Notes under the pieces: generated by a model
The model's database searches: none
The model's input: only the letters and a program-made list of their open reading frames with translations
What the model was told of the DNA's origin: nothing
Shown: positions 14,159 to 19,966 of the stretch, one piece after another
How the letters are laid out: every line of letters begins with the position of its first letter
Numbering within the stretch: position 1 is the first letter of the stretch
From: JBBQAA01 sp038254195
Lineage (GTDB): Bacteria > Actinomycetota > Thermoleophilia > Solirubrobacterales > Solirubrobacteraceae
Assembly: GCA_038254195.1 (NCBI GenBank)
Contig: JBBSGJ010000019.1
Location: 1 to 19,966, forward strand
Length of the DNA: 19,966 nt
Reading direction: 5' to 3'
Program-made: the position numbers and the translations under genes

Positions 14159-14227
14159 GCGGACCAGCTCCCGTTGGTCGGATCTTCACGACCTCCGATT
14201 CGCCCGGCGGTCCATCAGTGAGTGTCG

Positions 14228-14911
14228 CTAGGCGCGCGACAGCACGACCGCGATGACGTCGGCGAGCTGACGGCCCCGGTGCAGGAAGCCCTCCGGGGTC
14301 CGGCCGGTGGGACGGTGCGCGAGCGGGAGCGGGAGCTCGAGGATCCGAAAGCCGGCGCGCGCGGCGTCCACGGTCATCCCCACCTCCATGCCGAAGCGGG
14401 CCGCGAAGGGGACCACGACCGGCAGGACGTGGCCCGCGAGGGCGCGCTGGCCGGAGAGGGGCGCGCGCAGCCCGAGGCCGGTGAGCCGGGCGATGACCCG
14501 CCGCGCGGCGCCGACGGCCACACCGAAGCCACCGCCCTCGCGCCGGGCGAGGGCACCGACGGCGAGATCCGCCCGGCCGGCGCGCACCGCGGCGGCGAGG
14601 GGGACCAGAGCGCGCGCGGTCTCCCCCAGGTCGGCGTCGCAGAAGACGAAGACGGGCGGGTCTTCCGCGAGGGCGAGGGCGAGGACGCGCCGGGCCGCGC
14701 GGCTCGCCGCGCCGCCCTTCCCCACCGGGCTCCCCGTGGCGATGACCTCGGCGCCGCGAGCGGTCGCGATGGACGCGGTGGCGTCCGTCGAGCCGTCGTC
14801 GGCGACGAGGATCCGGGCGTCGGAGAACGCGGCGCGCAGGGCGTCGAGGGTCGCGCCGATCCGCGCGGCCTCGTCGCGCGCGCAGACGATGCAGACGGTG
14901 CGCGGAGGCAT
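14228..14911 (-). CDS. Family 2 glycosyltransferase
   Basis: A 227-residue GT-A fold glycosyltransferase. The N-terminus reads TVCIVCARDEAARIGATLDAL, followed by VADDGSTDAT (nucleotide-binding DDGSTD) and VFVFCDADLGE, whose DAD supplies the metal/nucleotide-sugar motif. GMEVGMTVDAARAGFRILELPL near the C-terminus matches the GT2 acceptor-side region. There is no membrane segment, so it is probably cytoplasmic or membrane-associated, adding a sugar from a nucleotide donor to a lipid or polysaccharide. The family resembles glucosyl-3-phosphoglycerate or dolichyl-phosphate-type enzymes, but the substrate is open. The start at 14911 is 27 bp from the divergent biotin carrier gene. It may be the first gene of a transcript with plsC and ftsH. 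Confidence 0.85.
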   Translation of the reverse strand: MPPRTVCIVCARDEAARIGATLDALRAAFSDARILVADDGSTDATASIATARGAEVIATGSPVGKGGAASRAARRVLALALAEDPPVFVFCDADLGETARALVPLAAAVRAGRADLAVGALARREGGGFGVAVGAARRVIARLTGLGLRAPLSGQRALAGHVLPVVVPFAARFGMEVGMTVDAARAGFRILELPLPLAHRPTGRTPEGFLHRGRQLADVIAVVLSRA

Positions 14912-14938
14912 CGGAGTCCCAAGGTATGGTCCCGCCGC

Positions 14939-15151
14939 ATGAGCGTTGTCGAGGCCCACATCACGGGCACGGTCTGGACGATCGAGGTGGCCGTCGGCGA
15001 CGCCGTCACCGAGGGCGACACGGTGGTCGTCCTCGAGTCGATGAAGATGGAGCTGCCCGTGGAGGCCGAGTACGAGGGCACGGTGGCGGAGATCCGCTGC
15101 GAGGAGGGCCAGTCGGTCGCCGAGGGCGACACCCTCGTCGTGCTCGAGTAG
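14939..15151 (+). CDS. Stand-alone biotin carboxyl carrier (biotinyl) domain
   Basis: A 70-residue single-domain biotinyl protein: the hammerhead beta fold with ESMKM at 33-37, where Lys36 is the biotinylation site, followed by LPVEAEYEGTVAEIRCEEGQSVAEGDTLVVLE. It carries CO2 as carboxybiotin for an acyl-CoA carboxylase such as acetyl- or propionyl-CoA carboxylase. Free-standing carriers of this size are known in actinobacteria. The start is ATG 14939, 27 bp from the divergent glycosyltransferase. It ends ten bases before the bioB ATG, so it is probably co-transcribed with the biotin genes. No carboxylase or carboxyltransferase subunit is in the window. Confidence 0.9.
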   Translation: MSVVEAHITGTVWTIEVAVGDAVTEGDTVVVLESMKMELPVEAEYEGTVAEIRCEEGQSVAEGDTLVVLE

Positions 15152-15161
15152 CTTGCCGCCC

Positions 15162-16310
15162 ATGACGGAGTCGCGCATCACCCGCTCCGAGGCTCGCGAG
15201 CTCGGCGAGCGGGAGGACCACGACGCGATCCTCGCCCTCGTGGAGCGGGCGTGGGCGGCGCGGGTGGAGGGGTTCGGCGACTCGACCGACCTGTGCTCGC
15301 TCGTCAACGCGAAAGCGGGCGGATGCGCGGAGGACTGTGGCTTCTGCGCGCAGTCGCGTTACGCCGAGGCCGACACGCCCATGCACGCGATGATGGAGCC
15401 CGAGCAGATCCTCGAGCACGCGCGGGCCGCGGAGGCGGCGGGGGCGCACCGGTTCTGCCTTGTCGCCCAGGGACAGGGGCTCTCCAAGCGGGACTTCGCG
15501 AAGGCGCTGGACGGGGTGCGGCTCGTCGCCGAGCACACGAACCTCAAGCGCTGTGCGTCGGTCGGGCACCTGTCTCCCGCCCGCGCGCAGGCGCTGAGCG
15601 AGGCCGGCGTCCAGCGCGTGCACCACAACGTGGAGACGGCGGAGTCCTACTACCCCGAGGTCTCCTCGACGGTCCGCTACGAGGGCCGGCTGCGGACGAT
15701 CTCCGCGGTCAAGGAGGCGGGGCTGGAGACGTGCGTGGGCGGGATCCTCAACCTCGGCGAGACGCGCGAGCAGCGCGTGGAGATGGCCTTCGAGCTCGCC
15801 GCGGTCGACCCGGACTCCGTCCCCATCAACCTGCTCAACCCCCGGCCGGGGACGAAGTTCGGCGACCGCGACCACATGGACCCGTGGGAGGCCGTGAAGT
15901 GGATCGCGATCTTCCGGCTCATCCTCCCGCGCGCGTTGTTCCGCCTGTGCGGCGGGCGGGTCGAGAACCTCGGCGAGCTGCAGCCGCTCGCGGTCAGGGC
16001 CGGCCTCAACGGCGTGATGATGGGCAACTTCCTGACCACCCTGGGCTCCGAGCCCGAGGACGACCGCGCCCTGTTCACCGACCTCGGGCTGAACGTCGCG
16101 CGCCAGCCCGACAACGGCTCGCGGCCGCGGCCCGACAACCGCTCGGGCCGGCTCGAGGGCGAGACGCCCGACGTGGTGGACGAGCACCTCGAGGCGAACG
16201 AGACGGTCAGCGCGCTGGAGGTCCGGCTGTGGGACCCCTCCACCCAGTTGCGCTTCCGCCCCACGGCGTCGGTCCGCGAGCGCCCGGACGGCGCGGCGAA
16301 CCGCTGGTGA
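15162..16310 (+). CDS. bioB: Biotin synthase
   Basis: A 382-residue radical SAM enzyme that inserts sulfur into dethiobiotin. The [4Fe-4S] motif is CAEDCGFC (Cys55, 59, 62). The ligands of the sacrificial second cluster are present: Cys99 (RFC), Cys131 (LKRC), Cys191 (ETC) and the arginine of FRLCGGR. The E. coli enzyme is about 346 residues. Here a hydrophilic C-terminal extension of about 65 residues starts after DLGLNVA, with PRPDNRSG, EGETPDVVDEHL and WDPSTQLRF. The start is taken as ATG 15162; an in-frame TTG at 15153 is possible. The stop overlaps the bioF start (GTGA). Second gene of the biotin operon. Confidence 0.95.
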   Translation: MTESRITRSEARELGEREDHDAILALVERAWAARVEGFGDSTDLCSLVNAKAGGCAEDCGFCAQSRYAEADTPMHAMMEPEQILEHARAAEAAGAHRFCLVAQGQGLSKRDFAKALDGVRLVAEHTNLKRCASVGHLSPARAQALSEAGVQRVHHNVETAESYYPEVSSTVRYEGRLRTISAVKEAGLETCVGGILNLGETREQRVEMAFELAAVDPDSVPINLLNPRPGTKFGDRDHMDPWEAVKWIAIFRLILPRALFRLCGGRVENLGELQPLAVRAGLNGVMMGNFLTTLGSEPEDDRALFTDLGLNVARQPDNGSRPRPDNRSGRLEGETPDVVDEHLEANETVSALEVRLWDPSTQLRFRPTASVRERPDGAANRW

Positions 16311-17476
16311 TCGACCCCGCGGTCCGGCTCGCCGAGCTCCGCGCCGCGGGGCTCGAGCGCCGGACGCGGCGGGTGGACGGGGCCTCCGGGCCATGGGTGC
16401 GGATCGATGGGCGGGAGGTCCTGCTGCTGTGCGCCAACGACTACCTGGGGCTCGCGGGCGACGAGCGCGTGCGCGAGGCCGCGGCCGGGGCCGCCCTGCG
16501 CTGGGGGGCGGGCGCGGGGGCGTCGCGGCTCGTGTCGGGGACGCTTCCGATCCACGAGGAGCTCGAGGCGCGGCTCGCCGCGTGGGAGCGCCGCGAGCGC
16601 GCGGTGCTCTTCGGGTCGGGTTACCTCGCGAACGTGGGAGTGATCTCGGCGCTCGCGGAACGGGGCGACGTCGTGTTCTCCGACGCGCTGAACCACGCCT
16701 CGATCGTCGACGGCTGCCGGCTCTCGCGGGCGGAGGTGTTCGTCTACCGTCACGCGGACGTCGAGCACCTCGCCTGGGGCCTGGCCCGGGCCGAGGGCCG
16801 CGGCGCGCTCGTGGTCACCGACTCCGTCTTCTCGATGGACGGCGACGTGGCCCCGCTGGCCGAGATCGTCGCGCTGGCGCGACGCTGGGGGGCGCGGACC
16901 GTGGTCGACGAGGCCCACGGGACCGGATGCCTGGGCCCGGGCGGCCGCGGCGCGGTGGCCGCCGCGGGGCTCGAGGAAGAGGTCGACGTCCTCGTGGGCA
17001 CGCTGGGCAAGGCCCTCGGCGCCTACGGGGCGTATGCGGCGTGTGGCGGCGATCTGGCCGCGCTGCTGGTCAACTCGGCGCGCCCCTTCATCTTCTCGAC
17101 CGCGCCGCCGCCCGCGGCGGCCGGGGCGGCGCTCGCGGCGCTGGCGATCGTCGAGCAGGAGCCCGGCCGGCCGGCGCGCCTGCAGGCCAACGCGGCGCTG
17201 CTCCGGGACGCGCTGTCGGCCCACGGGCTCGATACGGGCGGCTCCTCGACCCAGATCCTGCCGCTGGTGGTGGGTGCGGCCGAGAACGCCGTGGCCGCGG
17301 CGGAGGGCGCGCTCGGCGAAGGAGTGTTCGCGCAGGCCATCCGGCCTCCGACCGTCCCGGCCGGCACCTCGCGGCTGCGCGTCGCGGTGTCCTCCGAGCA
17401 CACGCCGGCGGACCTGCGGGCGGCCGCGGACGTGCTGGCCCGCGCCGTGCGTTCGCCGCTCCCCGCCGCCGCCTGA
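16307..17476 (+). CDS. bioF: 8-amino-7-oxononanoate synthase
   Basis: A 389-residue PLP enzyme of the alpha-oxoamine synthase family, condensing pimeloyl-ACP/CoA with alanine to give KAPA, the first ring-building step of biotin. Visible motifs are LLCANDYLGLA (39-50), LNHASIVDG (128-136), the PLP-contacting DEAHGTG (201-207) and the Schiff-base lysine in GTLGKALG (Lys235). The start is GTG 16307, overlapping the bioB stop by four bases, so translation is coupled. The C-terminus (SRLRVAVSSEHTPADL) is normal. KBL and CqsA belong to the same fold, but position beside bioB and bioD settles the assignment. Confidence 0.93.
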   Translation: MIDPAVRLAELRAAGLERRTRRVDGASGPWVRIDGREVLLLCANDYLGLAGDERVREAAAGAALRWGAGAGASRLVSGTLPIHEELEARLAAWERRERAVLFGSGYLANVGVISALAERGDVVFSDALNHASIVDGCRLSRAEVFVYRHADVEHLAWGLARAEGRGALVVTDSVFSMDGDVAPLAEIVALARRWGARTVVDEAHGTGCLGPGGRGAVAAAGLEEEVDVLVGTLGKALGAYGAYAACGGDLAALLVNSARPFIFSTAPPPAAAGAALAALAIVEQEPGRPARLQANAALLRDALSAHGLDTGGSSTQILPLVVGAAENAVAAAEGALGEGVFAQAIRPPTVPAGTSRLRVAVSSEHTPADLRAAADVLARAVRSPLPAAA

Positions 17477-17483
17477 GGGCGCG

Positions 17484-18203
17484 ATGGGCGATGTGCTCCG
17501 AAATAAGGGCGGAAAACGCCCTCCTATCGGAGCAACTCGCCGAGGGGTGTTCGTCGCGGGCACGGACACCGGGGTCGGCAAGACGGTGCTGGCGGCGGCG
17601 ATCGCTGCCGCCCTCCGGGCCGCCGGCGACTCCGTGCGCGCATTCAAGCCCGTGGTGACCGGACTCGACGACCCCCCGGACCCCGACTGGCCCGCAGACC
17701 ATGTCCTCCTGGCCGGGATCACCGGTCAGGCCCCCGAGGACGTCGCGCCCTTCCGCTTCGGCCCCGCGGTCTCCCCCCACCTCGCCGCGGGAGACGATCC
17801 CCTCGACCCCGCGGCCATCCGCGCCGCCGCCCCCGGAACGAGCCCCCTTGTCGTCGAGGGGGTCGGCGGCCTCCTCGTCCCCCTGCGCGAGGACTACACG
17901 GTGCGCGACCTCGCGCGCGACCTCGGCCTCCCGCTCGTGCTCGCCGCCCGCCCCGGCCTGGGCACGCTGAACCACACGCTGCTGACCCTCGAGGCCGCCC
18001 GCGCCGCCGGCCTGGACGTCCGGGCGGTCGTGCTCACCCCGTGGCCGGAGCAGCCGAGCGAGATCGAGGTCTCCAACCGCGACACCCTCACCGCCCTCGC
18101 CGCAACGGCGATCCACATCCTGCCCCGGCTGGCCCGCGCCGATCCGGCGCTCCTCGCCGAGGCGGGCGGACGGCTGCCCGTCGCCGACTGGCTCGGTCAG
18201 TAG
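17484..18203 (+). CDS. bioD: Dethiobiotin synthetase
   Basis: Converts 7,8-diaminopelargonate, CO2 and ATP to dethiobiotin. The P-loop GTDTGVGKT lies at about residues 25-33, followed by FKPVVTG, EGVGGLLVPL and the NRD-containing C-terminus. The ATG at 17484 has GAGGG four bases upstream and is eight bases after the bioF stop. This start gives a 20-odd-residue N-terminal extension that the family lacks, and that stretch overlaps a perfect two-tier hairpin (17495-17533). A GTG at 17547 would give a family-length protein of 218 residues but has no well-placed ribosome binding site. The bioA product that supplies its substrate is not encoded here. The stop overlaps the convergent small secreted protein gene by seven bases. 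Confidence 0.92.
   Translation: MGDVLRNKGGKRPPIGATRRGVFVAGTDTGVGKTVLAAAIAAALRAAGDSVRAFKPVVTGLDDPPDPDWPADHVLLAGITGQAPEDVAPFRFGPAVSPHLAAGDDPLDPAAIRAAAPGTSPLVVEGVGGLLVPLREDYTVRDLARDLGLPLVLAARPGLGTLNHTLLTLEAARAAGLDVRAVVLTPWPEQPSEIEVSNRDTLTALAATAIHILPRLARADPALLAEAGGRLPVADWLGQ
17495..17533 (+). ncRNA. Two-tier RNA hairpin at the bioF-bioD junction
   Basis: GCTCCGA (17495-17501) pairs perfectly with TCGGAGC (17527-17533). Inside it, a symmetric internal loop AATA/CCTA leads to a second perfect stem AGGGCG (17506-17511)/CGCCCT (17517-17522), capped by GAAAA. The centre is AT-richer than the genes around it. It could be an attenuator, a transcript-stabilising or processing structure, or a translational switch for bioD, whose start lies just upstream of it or just downstream. 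I do not recognise it as a known riboswitch. Confidence 0.5.
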
Positions 18204-18568
18204 ACGAAGGAGATGGGCGGGAAGTGGATCGCCGGGGGCTGCGAGAAGGAGACGCGGTAGAGACCGCGCCCGTGGAAGGCGAAGTGCCGGCGCCAGCGCA
18301 CGTCGGCCGCGTAGATCCCCCGCCGCCGGGCTTGCAGCCGGAAGTACCGGCATCCGCCGTCTCCACGAGGCGGGGTGACGCAGAGCCTGACGCGGCCCCG
18401 GAAGGAGAAGGTGCGCAAGGACAGATGGCGGACGCCCCGCGTGCGGTAGGTCTGCTCGCAGGAGTCTCCACTCGGCGAGCAGTACGCACCCCGCGGCCGG
18501 GGCTTCGCCCCCGCCGCCGAGACGACGAGGAGGAGGAGCAGAACCGCGAGGAGCAGGCGGCGACGCAT
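18197..18568 (-). CDS. Small secreted protein with four cysteines
   Basis: The 123-residue product begins with a clear Sec signal peptide: MRRR, a long leucine/valine core, and a likely cleavage after SAAGA (about residue 21). The mature part is basic with two cysteine pairs, YCSPSGDSC and LCVTPPRGDGGC, suggesting two disulfides, and beta-rich segments (TFSFRGRVRLCV, HFAFHGRGLYRVSF). I associate similar 'YCSPSGD' secreted proteins with Thermoleophilia, but no function is known. It starts ten bases after the stop of the upstream aminopropyltransferase-like gene, with AGGG formed partly from that gene's TAG stop, so the two are an operon. It converges with bioD, overlapping by seven bases. Confidence 0.7.
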   Translation of the reverse strand: MRRRLLLAVLLLLLVVSAAGAKPRPRGAYCSPSGDSCEQTYRTRGVRHLSLRTFSFRGRVRLCVTPPRGDGGCRYFRLQARRRGIYAADVRWRRHFAFHGRGLYRVSFSQPPAIHFPPISFVY

Positions 18569-18578
18569 GGAAGCGACC

Positions 18579-19966
18579 CTACCGCCCGCCGTGGGCGGCG
18601 TAGCGCAACAACGAGCTGTCGATGAGCCACTCGACCGGCGCGTGGTCGTCCGTGTAGACCTCCCCGCCCCCCAGGCCGGGCGTGAGGCGGGCGGCGGCCA
18701 CTGCCGCGAGCGACCGCAGCGGCCCGGGTAGGGCGGCCGTGCGCAGCCGCGCGCCGCCGGCTCGGACCGCCGCGGTGGCCACGAGCTGGGTGTTCGTCGG
18801 CTGGGCGGGGTCGCGGAGCACCGTGGGGAACTCGCTGCGCAGCGTGGCCGTGAGCACCTTCTCGAGACGGTCGGAGTCATCGGGGTGCCCGACGTTCACG
18901 ACGACGACCCCGCCCGGCGCGAGCTTCTCCCGCGCGAGCGCGAAGAACTCGCGGGTGACGAGATGGAAGGGGATGTAGGGCTGGCGGTAGGCGTCGACGA
19001 GGATCGCGTCGAAGCCTCCGTCCGGGGCGTGGCGCAGATAGGTGCGGGCGTCGGCGGCGTGGAGGCGCAGGCGCGGCCCGGGCCGCAGCCCGAAGAGCTG
19101 CCGCGCGACGGCGTTGAGCTCGGGATCGATCTCCACGCCGTCGACCTGCGTCCGCGGCGAGAAGTGGGCGAGCGCGCGAGCGGTCGTCCCGCCCGCGTCG
19201 CCGAGGATCGCGACCCGGCGCGGCAGCCGCCCGAGGGCCGCCGCGGGCGCCACGAGCAGATCGTCCCAGTAGTCCCCGGTCAGCCAGCGCCCCGGCGCGT
19301 AGACGGAGTGCACCGCGTGGCCCTCGTTGAGCTCCAGGCGCCGCCGGCCGCTCGGCTCCTCGACGACCCGCGCGTACTGGTACTCCGTCTCGCGCTCCCA
19401 GATCACCCTTCCCGCGCCGGTGTCCGCCGCCTTGACCCCGCCCACCGGCAGGGCCACGAGCCCGGCCAGGGCGAGGGGCACGAGCACCAGCACCCGCCGC
19501 CCGAGGCCGGCGACGCCCACCACCGCGAGCACGAGCGCGAAGGCGAGGAACGTGCGGCGCGTGCCGGCGAGGGGGATGAGCACGAGCGCCGAGAGGAACG
19601 TCCCCACGAGCGAGCCGGCGGTGGAGATCGCGTAGAGCCGGCCGGTGACGCGGCCGGCCTCCTCCACCGAGGTGACCGCGAGGCGGACCGCGTAGGGCGA
19701 GACCGTGCCGAGCAGCAGCACGGGCACCGCCACGAGCGCGAGCACCGCGACGAGCGAGCCCGCAAAGCCGCCGGGCGAGACGGAGTCCAGGGCGTCCGCC
19801 GACGCCCGCAGGAAGGGCCCGGAGAGGAAGGGGACGGCGGCGAGGAGGATCGAGGCCGCGAGGACGAGGCGCGAGAGCCCCGCGGGGCGCGGATCGCGGT
19901 CGGCGAGCCGGCCGCCGAGCCAGTAGCCGACCGACAGGGCCACGAGCACGGTGGCGATCGTGTTCG
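18579..19966 (-). CDS. Membrane-bound spermidine synthase-like protein (5' end outside window)
   Basis: The protein enters from the right edge, so its N-terminus is missing; the frame is open through 19966. The visible 450-odd residues begin with several membrane segments (SVGYWLGGRLAD, then VLALVAVPVLLLGTVSPYAVRLAV, AISTAGSLVGTFLSALVLIPLAG and a VLVLVPLALAGLVALPV stretch). A soluble domain of the spermidine synthase fold follows: RRVAILGDAGGTTARAL and VDGVEIDPELNAVARQLFGL (SAM-type binding), FDAILVDAYRQPYIPFHL, and the terminal YTDDHAPVEWL. MFS-like/spermidine synthase fusions are common in actinobacteria; their substrate is generally unproven, so polyamine synthesis is only a possibility. 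The small secreted protein follows ten bases later. Confidence 0.85.
   Translation of the reverse strand, partial: NTIATVLVALSVGYWLGGRLADRDPRPAGLSRLVLAASILLAAVPFLSGPFLRASADALDSVSPGGFAGSLVAVLALVAVPVLLLGTVSPYAVRLAVTSVEEAGRVTGRLYAISTAGSLVGTFLSALVLIPLAGTRRTFLAFALVLAVVGVAGLGRRVLVLVPLALAGLVALPVGGVKAADTGAGRVIWERETEYQYARVVEEPSGRRRLELNEGHAVHSVYAPGRWLTGDYWDDLLVAPAAALGRLPRRVAILGDAGGTTARALAHFSPRTQVDGVEIDPELNAVARQLFGLRPGPRLRLHAADARTYLRHAPDGGFDAILVDAYRQPYIPFHLVTREFFALAREKLAPGGVVVVNVGHPDDSDRLEKVLTATLRSEFPTVLRDPAQPTNTQLVATAAVRAGGARLRTAALPGPLRSLAAVAAARLTPGLGGGEVYTDDHAPVEWLIDSSLLRYAAHGGR

Noticed and set aside
13218..14189. N-terminal extension of FtsH through the acyltransferase gene
   Set aside because: The frame is open but out of frame with a clear acyltransferase; FtsH homology begins after the GTG at 13217.
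15677..17722. Long minus-strand frame opposite bioB/bioF
   Set aside because: Low-complexity Arg/Gly/Pro product opposite two clearly recognisable enzymes.

Overview
The window is very GC-rich bacterial DNA. It looks like a high-GC actinobacterium, most probably of the Thermoleophilia/Solirubrobacterales type. This is inferred from the proteins (alanine/arginine-rich, several acyl-CoA enzymes, a FadR-like TetR, actinobacterial forms of BioB, FtsH and MerR) and from frequent ATGA/GTGA gene overlaps. No rRNA, tRNA, CRISPR array, insertion sequence or phage gene was seen.

Layout. 1-245: a low-complexity edge with a 48-nt C homopolymer and a G-quadruplex-like stretch. 246-2752: a lipid/acyl-CoA regulatory block: a small membrane peptide overlapping a FadR-like TetR, a small basic protein, and a minus-strand operon (61-aa unknown, class III CoA-transferase, MerR) with overlapping stops and starts. 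2895-3878: a membrane diguanylate cyclase broken by several lesions. 3956-6419: a minus-strand pair, an intact LOV-GGDEF-EAL photoreceptor followed by a crotonase. 6518-8572: an acyl-CoA dehydrogenase (broken), a DoxX protein, and an inorganic pyrophosphatase (broken). 8596-11159: a Baeyer-Villiger monooxygenase divergent from a TetR that is followed closely by a small membrane protein. 11211-14911: a minus-strand run of glycosyltransferase, acyltransferase and FtsH. 14939-18203: a plus-strand biotin operon of free-standing biotin carrier domain, bioB, bioF and bioD. 18197-19966: a small secreted cysteine protein behind a membrane/spermidine-synthase-like protein that runs off the right edge.

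Main observations. (1) Four genes between about 2.2 and 8.6 kb (CoA-transferase, diguanylate cyclase, acyl-CoA dehydrogenase, pyrophosphatase) carry internal deletions and/or single-base indels, while their neighbours are clean. The deletion junctions show short microhomology. This is either real gene decay or a local sequence/assembly fault; damage to a normally essential pyrophosphatase favours the second. (2) A 21-bp, partly palindromic element is shared by the CoA-transferase operon and the acyl-CoA dehydrogenase, in the same orientation and exactly 14 bp before each start codon. It is a good candidate operator for an acyl-CoA regulon, perhaps of the FadR-like TetR. (3) The LOV domain keeps its photoactive cysteine but has Leu in place of the signalling glutamine, and the attached EAL domain has lost two catalytic-site aspartates while GGDEF is intact. 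This suggests a blue-light-controlled cyclase with unusual signal transmission. (4) The biotin genes are led by a stand-alone biotinyl acceptor domain, and a two-tier hairpin sits at the bioF/bioD junction.
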